This document shows positions 7,002 to 8,431 of a stretch of 8,431 nucleotides of DNA, one piece after another (position 1 is the first letter of the stretch; every line of letters begins with the position of its first letter). Source of the DNA: an uncultured Flammeovirgaceae bacterium (GTDB taxonomy: Bacteria > Bacteroidota > Bacteroidia > Cytophagales > Cyclobacteriaceae); the NCBI GenBank assembly GCA_946480685.1, contig CAMLLI010000132.1, forward strand, positions 1-8,431. Direction: 5' to 3'. Made by a program: the position numbers and the translations under genes. The notes beneath the pieces were generated by a model. The model was not told where the DNA came from and searched no databases. It was given only the letters and a program-made list of their open reading frames with translations.

Positions 7002-7035
7002 TTTTTGGAGAAAGTCTTACTTTCTCATTCAAAAA
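7002..7035 (+). promoter_or_regulatory. Leader hairpin before the second Tat oxidoreductase gene
   Basis: GAGAAAGT (7008-7015) and ACTTTCTC (7019-7026) form a perfect 8-bp stem with a CTT loop. TTTTTG (7002-7007) can extend it by 6 bp with CAAAAA (7030-7035) across a 3-base bulge (7027-7029). The structure ends 9 bases before the ATG at 7045. No T-tract follows, so it is not an intrinsic terminator. It could influence translation or mRNA stability between the protease gene and the oxidoreductase gene. Confidence 0.45.
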
Positions 7036-7044
7036 AAGACGCCC

Positions 7045-8334
7045 ATGCATCGCAGACAATTTATCAAGACTACTGTTGCTACAGGTGTAGCACTTACGGC
7101 ACCACTCATCTACGTTCCCAGTAAAGACAGGAAGTATAAAACCGCACTCATCGGCAGTGGCTGGTGGGGTAATAACATTCTGCGGTTTGCTATACAGGCT
7201 GGTGAAAGTAAAATTGTAGCGCTTTGTGATGTTGATGCAACTCATTTAACAAAGACTGCCGAAGAAGTAAAGCGATTGAATGGTGATACTCCGAAACTAT
7301 ACCGCGACTACCGCGAACTGTTAAGCAAAGAAAAGCCCGAAATTGTTATTGTAGCAACACCGGATCACTGGCACCCCTTGATTGCTATAGCGGCTATGGA
7401 GGCCGGGGCACATGTATATGTAGAGAAGCCTATATGTCATACCATCAACGAAGGTAAAGCCATGGTAAAGACTGCACGCGATACACAACGTATTGTACAG
7501 GTAGGAACACACCGCAGAGTATCACCTCACAACGTATCGGGTATGCAGTTTTTGAAATCAGGCAAAGCTGGTAAGATAGGTATGGTGCGTGCCTTTGTAC
7601 ATTACCCGGGAGGTGCTGGTACAAAAACTCCTGATAGTGAACCACCGAAAGAACTTGATTGGAATATGTGGTGCGGACCTGCACCGTTGAGGCCCTTTAA
7701 TAAAACCATTCATCCAAAGGGTTTCCGGACTCATTTGGATTATGCAAACGGTCAGCTCGGTGACTGGGGTATACATTGGATAGACCAGATACTGATGTGG
7801 ACAGAAGAGAAGCATCCGAAGAAAGTATATTCAACCGGCGGAAGATTTATTCGTCAGGATAGCACCGATGCGCCCGATACCCAGACCGTTAGTTTTGAGT
7901 TTGAATCTTTTATAGCCACGTGGGAACATCGTCTCTATGCAGGCAACGAAGCAGAGAAAACAAATATAGGCTGCTACTTCTATGGCACCGAAGGTACATT
8001 TCACATGGGCTGGCTTGATGGCTGGACGTTCTATCCATCAGATACCAAGAAGCAGATCATCCATGAAACACCGAAGCTCGATGAACCTGATCAGCAAAAT
8101 ATAGCAGGGCTGTGGTCCGATTTTCTCGAGTCCATCAAGACTAACAAATTACCTATATGCGATATTGAAATAGGACAACGCTCAACCAACATGAGTCTAC
8201 TCGGTATGCTCAGCTGGAAACTTGGACGAAGTGTTGAGTGGAACGGGGAGAAAGGGTTGATCGAGAATGATGCAGAGGCGAATAAACTTTTAAGTCGCGC
8301 GTATAGGGGAGAGTGGAAGTATCCGGGGGCTTAG
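7045..8334 (+). CDS. Tat-targeted Gfo/Idh/MocA family oxidoreductase
   Basis: 429 residues. The N-terminus has a twin-arginine motif at the very start (HRRQFIKTT, 2-10) and a hydrophobic segment (about 11-24), but no obvious AxA cleavage site, so it may stay membrane-attached. The Rossmann fold begins at about 31 with GSGWWG (37-42), then VATPDHWH (103-110) and the EKP motif VEKPICHTINEGK (126-138; Lys128 catalytic). The C-terminal domain contains LGDWGIHWIDQ (238-248), where Asp240 and His244 fit the catalytic D-x-x-x-H of the family. It belongs to the longer, exported Bacteroidota/Planctomycetes-type branch often found with carbohydrate metabolism, and differs from the GFOR-like protein at the left. 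The substrate is unknown, probably a sugar or polyol derivative oxidised or reduced with NAD(P). The start is fixed by the RR motif two residues in and an A-rich leader (AAAAAAAGA). It is the last gene before the right-edge terminator. Confidence 0.92.
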   Translation: MHRRQFIKTTVATGVALTAPLIYVPSKDRKYKTALIGSGWWGNNILRFAIQAGESKIVALCDVDATHLTKTAEEVKRLNGDTPKLYRDYRELLSKEKPEIVIVATPDHWHPLIAIAAMEAGAHVYVEKPICHTINEGKAMVKTARDTQRIVQVGTHRRVSPHNVSGMQFLKSGKAGKIGMVRAFVHYPGGAGTKTPDSEPPKELDWNMWCGPAPLRPFNKTIHPKGFRTHLDYANGQLGDWGIHWIDQILMWTEEKHPKKVYSTGGRFIRQDSTDAPDTQTVSFEFESFIATWEHRLYAGNEAEKTNIGCYFYGTEGTFHMGWLDGWTFYPSDTKKQIIHETPKLDEPDQQNIAGLWSDFLESIKTNKLPICDIEIGQRSTNMSLLGMLSWKLGRSVEWNGEKGLIENDAEANKLLSRAYRGEWKYPGA

Positions 8335-8374
8335 CGTTGTACGTTGTCGTTAACCGTTAACCGTTATAGTTGTA
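8335..8374. repeat. Short degenerate tandem repeat of CGTTNNN units
   Basis: Directly after the stop codon are CGTTGTA (8335-8341), CGTTGT (8342-8347), CGTTAAC (8348-8354), CGTTAAC (8355-8361), CGTTATA (8362-8368) and GTTGTA (8369-8374). The reverse complement of CGTTATA recurs as TATAACG at 8394-8400, so the array could fold back across a 25-base loop. Its function is unknown; it is short and may be neutral intergenic sequence. Confidence 0.5.
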
Positions 8375-8400
8375 TTTCGAATAACTGATAACGTATAACG

Positions 8401-8431
8401 AAAAAAGAGCCGCATCTCAACGATACGGCTC
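8401..8431 (-). terminator. Rho-independent terminator read on the minus strand
   Basis: On the minus strand, GAGCCGTAT (8431-8423) pairs with ATGCGGCTC (8415-8407) over 9 bp, including one G-U wobble, with a 7-base loop, and is followed by six T (8406-8401). On the plus strand the same pair becomes a C/A mismatch, and the bases that would show a T-tract lie outside the window. It therefore most likely ends a minus-strand gene located to the right, and may also serve the Tat oxidoreductase gene if bidirectional. Confidence 0.75.

Noticed and set aside
1234..7430. Local similarity between the two Gfo/Idh/MocA genes around the EKP motif
   Set aside because: Explained by shared family ancestry; the proteins differ in length and C-terminal motifs, so this is not a recent duplication.
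1..8431. CRISPR array, insertion sequence, phage, toxin-antitoxin or defence genes
   Set aside because: No spaced identical repeats, transposase or integrase motifs, or recognised defence domains on either strand; the genes are of ordinary chromosomal type.

Overview
The window looks like ordinary chromosomal DNA from a member of the Bacteroidota, most likely the Chitinophagales/Cytophagales side of the phylum. The basis is protein style (Tat-exported Gfo/Idh/MocA enzymes, a small YgaP-like membrane protein with a GYC motif, an acidic 152-residue protein of a type I recall from this phylum), the near absence of Shine-Dalgarno sequences before the starts, and one exact match to the Bacteroidota -7 promoter consensus TAnnTTTG. 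This placement is inference; no rRNA or marker gene is present.

Layout, left to right. The 3' end of argH (argininosuccinate lyase) enters from the left edge and ends at a clear intrinsic terminator. A Tat-exported oxidoreductase resembling glucose-fructose oxidoreductase follows, and 11 bases after it comes a small protein with a basic N-terminus and an acidic C-terminus; these two probably share a transcript. Convergent to them on the minus strand is a 606-residue ABC exporter half-transporter (membrane domain plus ATPase). A divergent intergenic region of about 350 bases carries a long imperfect hairpin built of CTGCG-type motifs. To its right, on the plus strand, are a small DUF2892/YgaP-like membrane protein, an exported low-complexity Lys/Asp-rich protein, a Ste24-type (M48) membrane metalloprotease with its own probable promoter, and a second Tat-targeted Gfo/Idh/MocA oxidoreductase of a different subfamily. 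At the right edge a hairpin with a U-tract on the minus strand suggests a minus-strand gene ending just outside the window.

How the genes work together: ArgH is arginine biosynthesis and looks unrelated to the rest. Most other genes point to the cell envelope: two enzymes with Tat signals, an ABC exporter, a small membrane protein, an exported disordered protein and a membrane protease. No shared substrate or pathway can be read from the sequence. I found no transposase, phage gene, CRISPR array, toxin-antitoxin pair, tRNA or rRNA. I do not see a convincing new multi-gene system; the items most worth a second look are the hairpin repeat at 4472-4552, the two-faced 152-residue protein and the exported Lys/Asp-rich protein.
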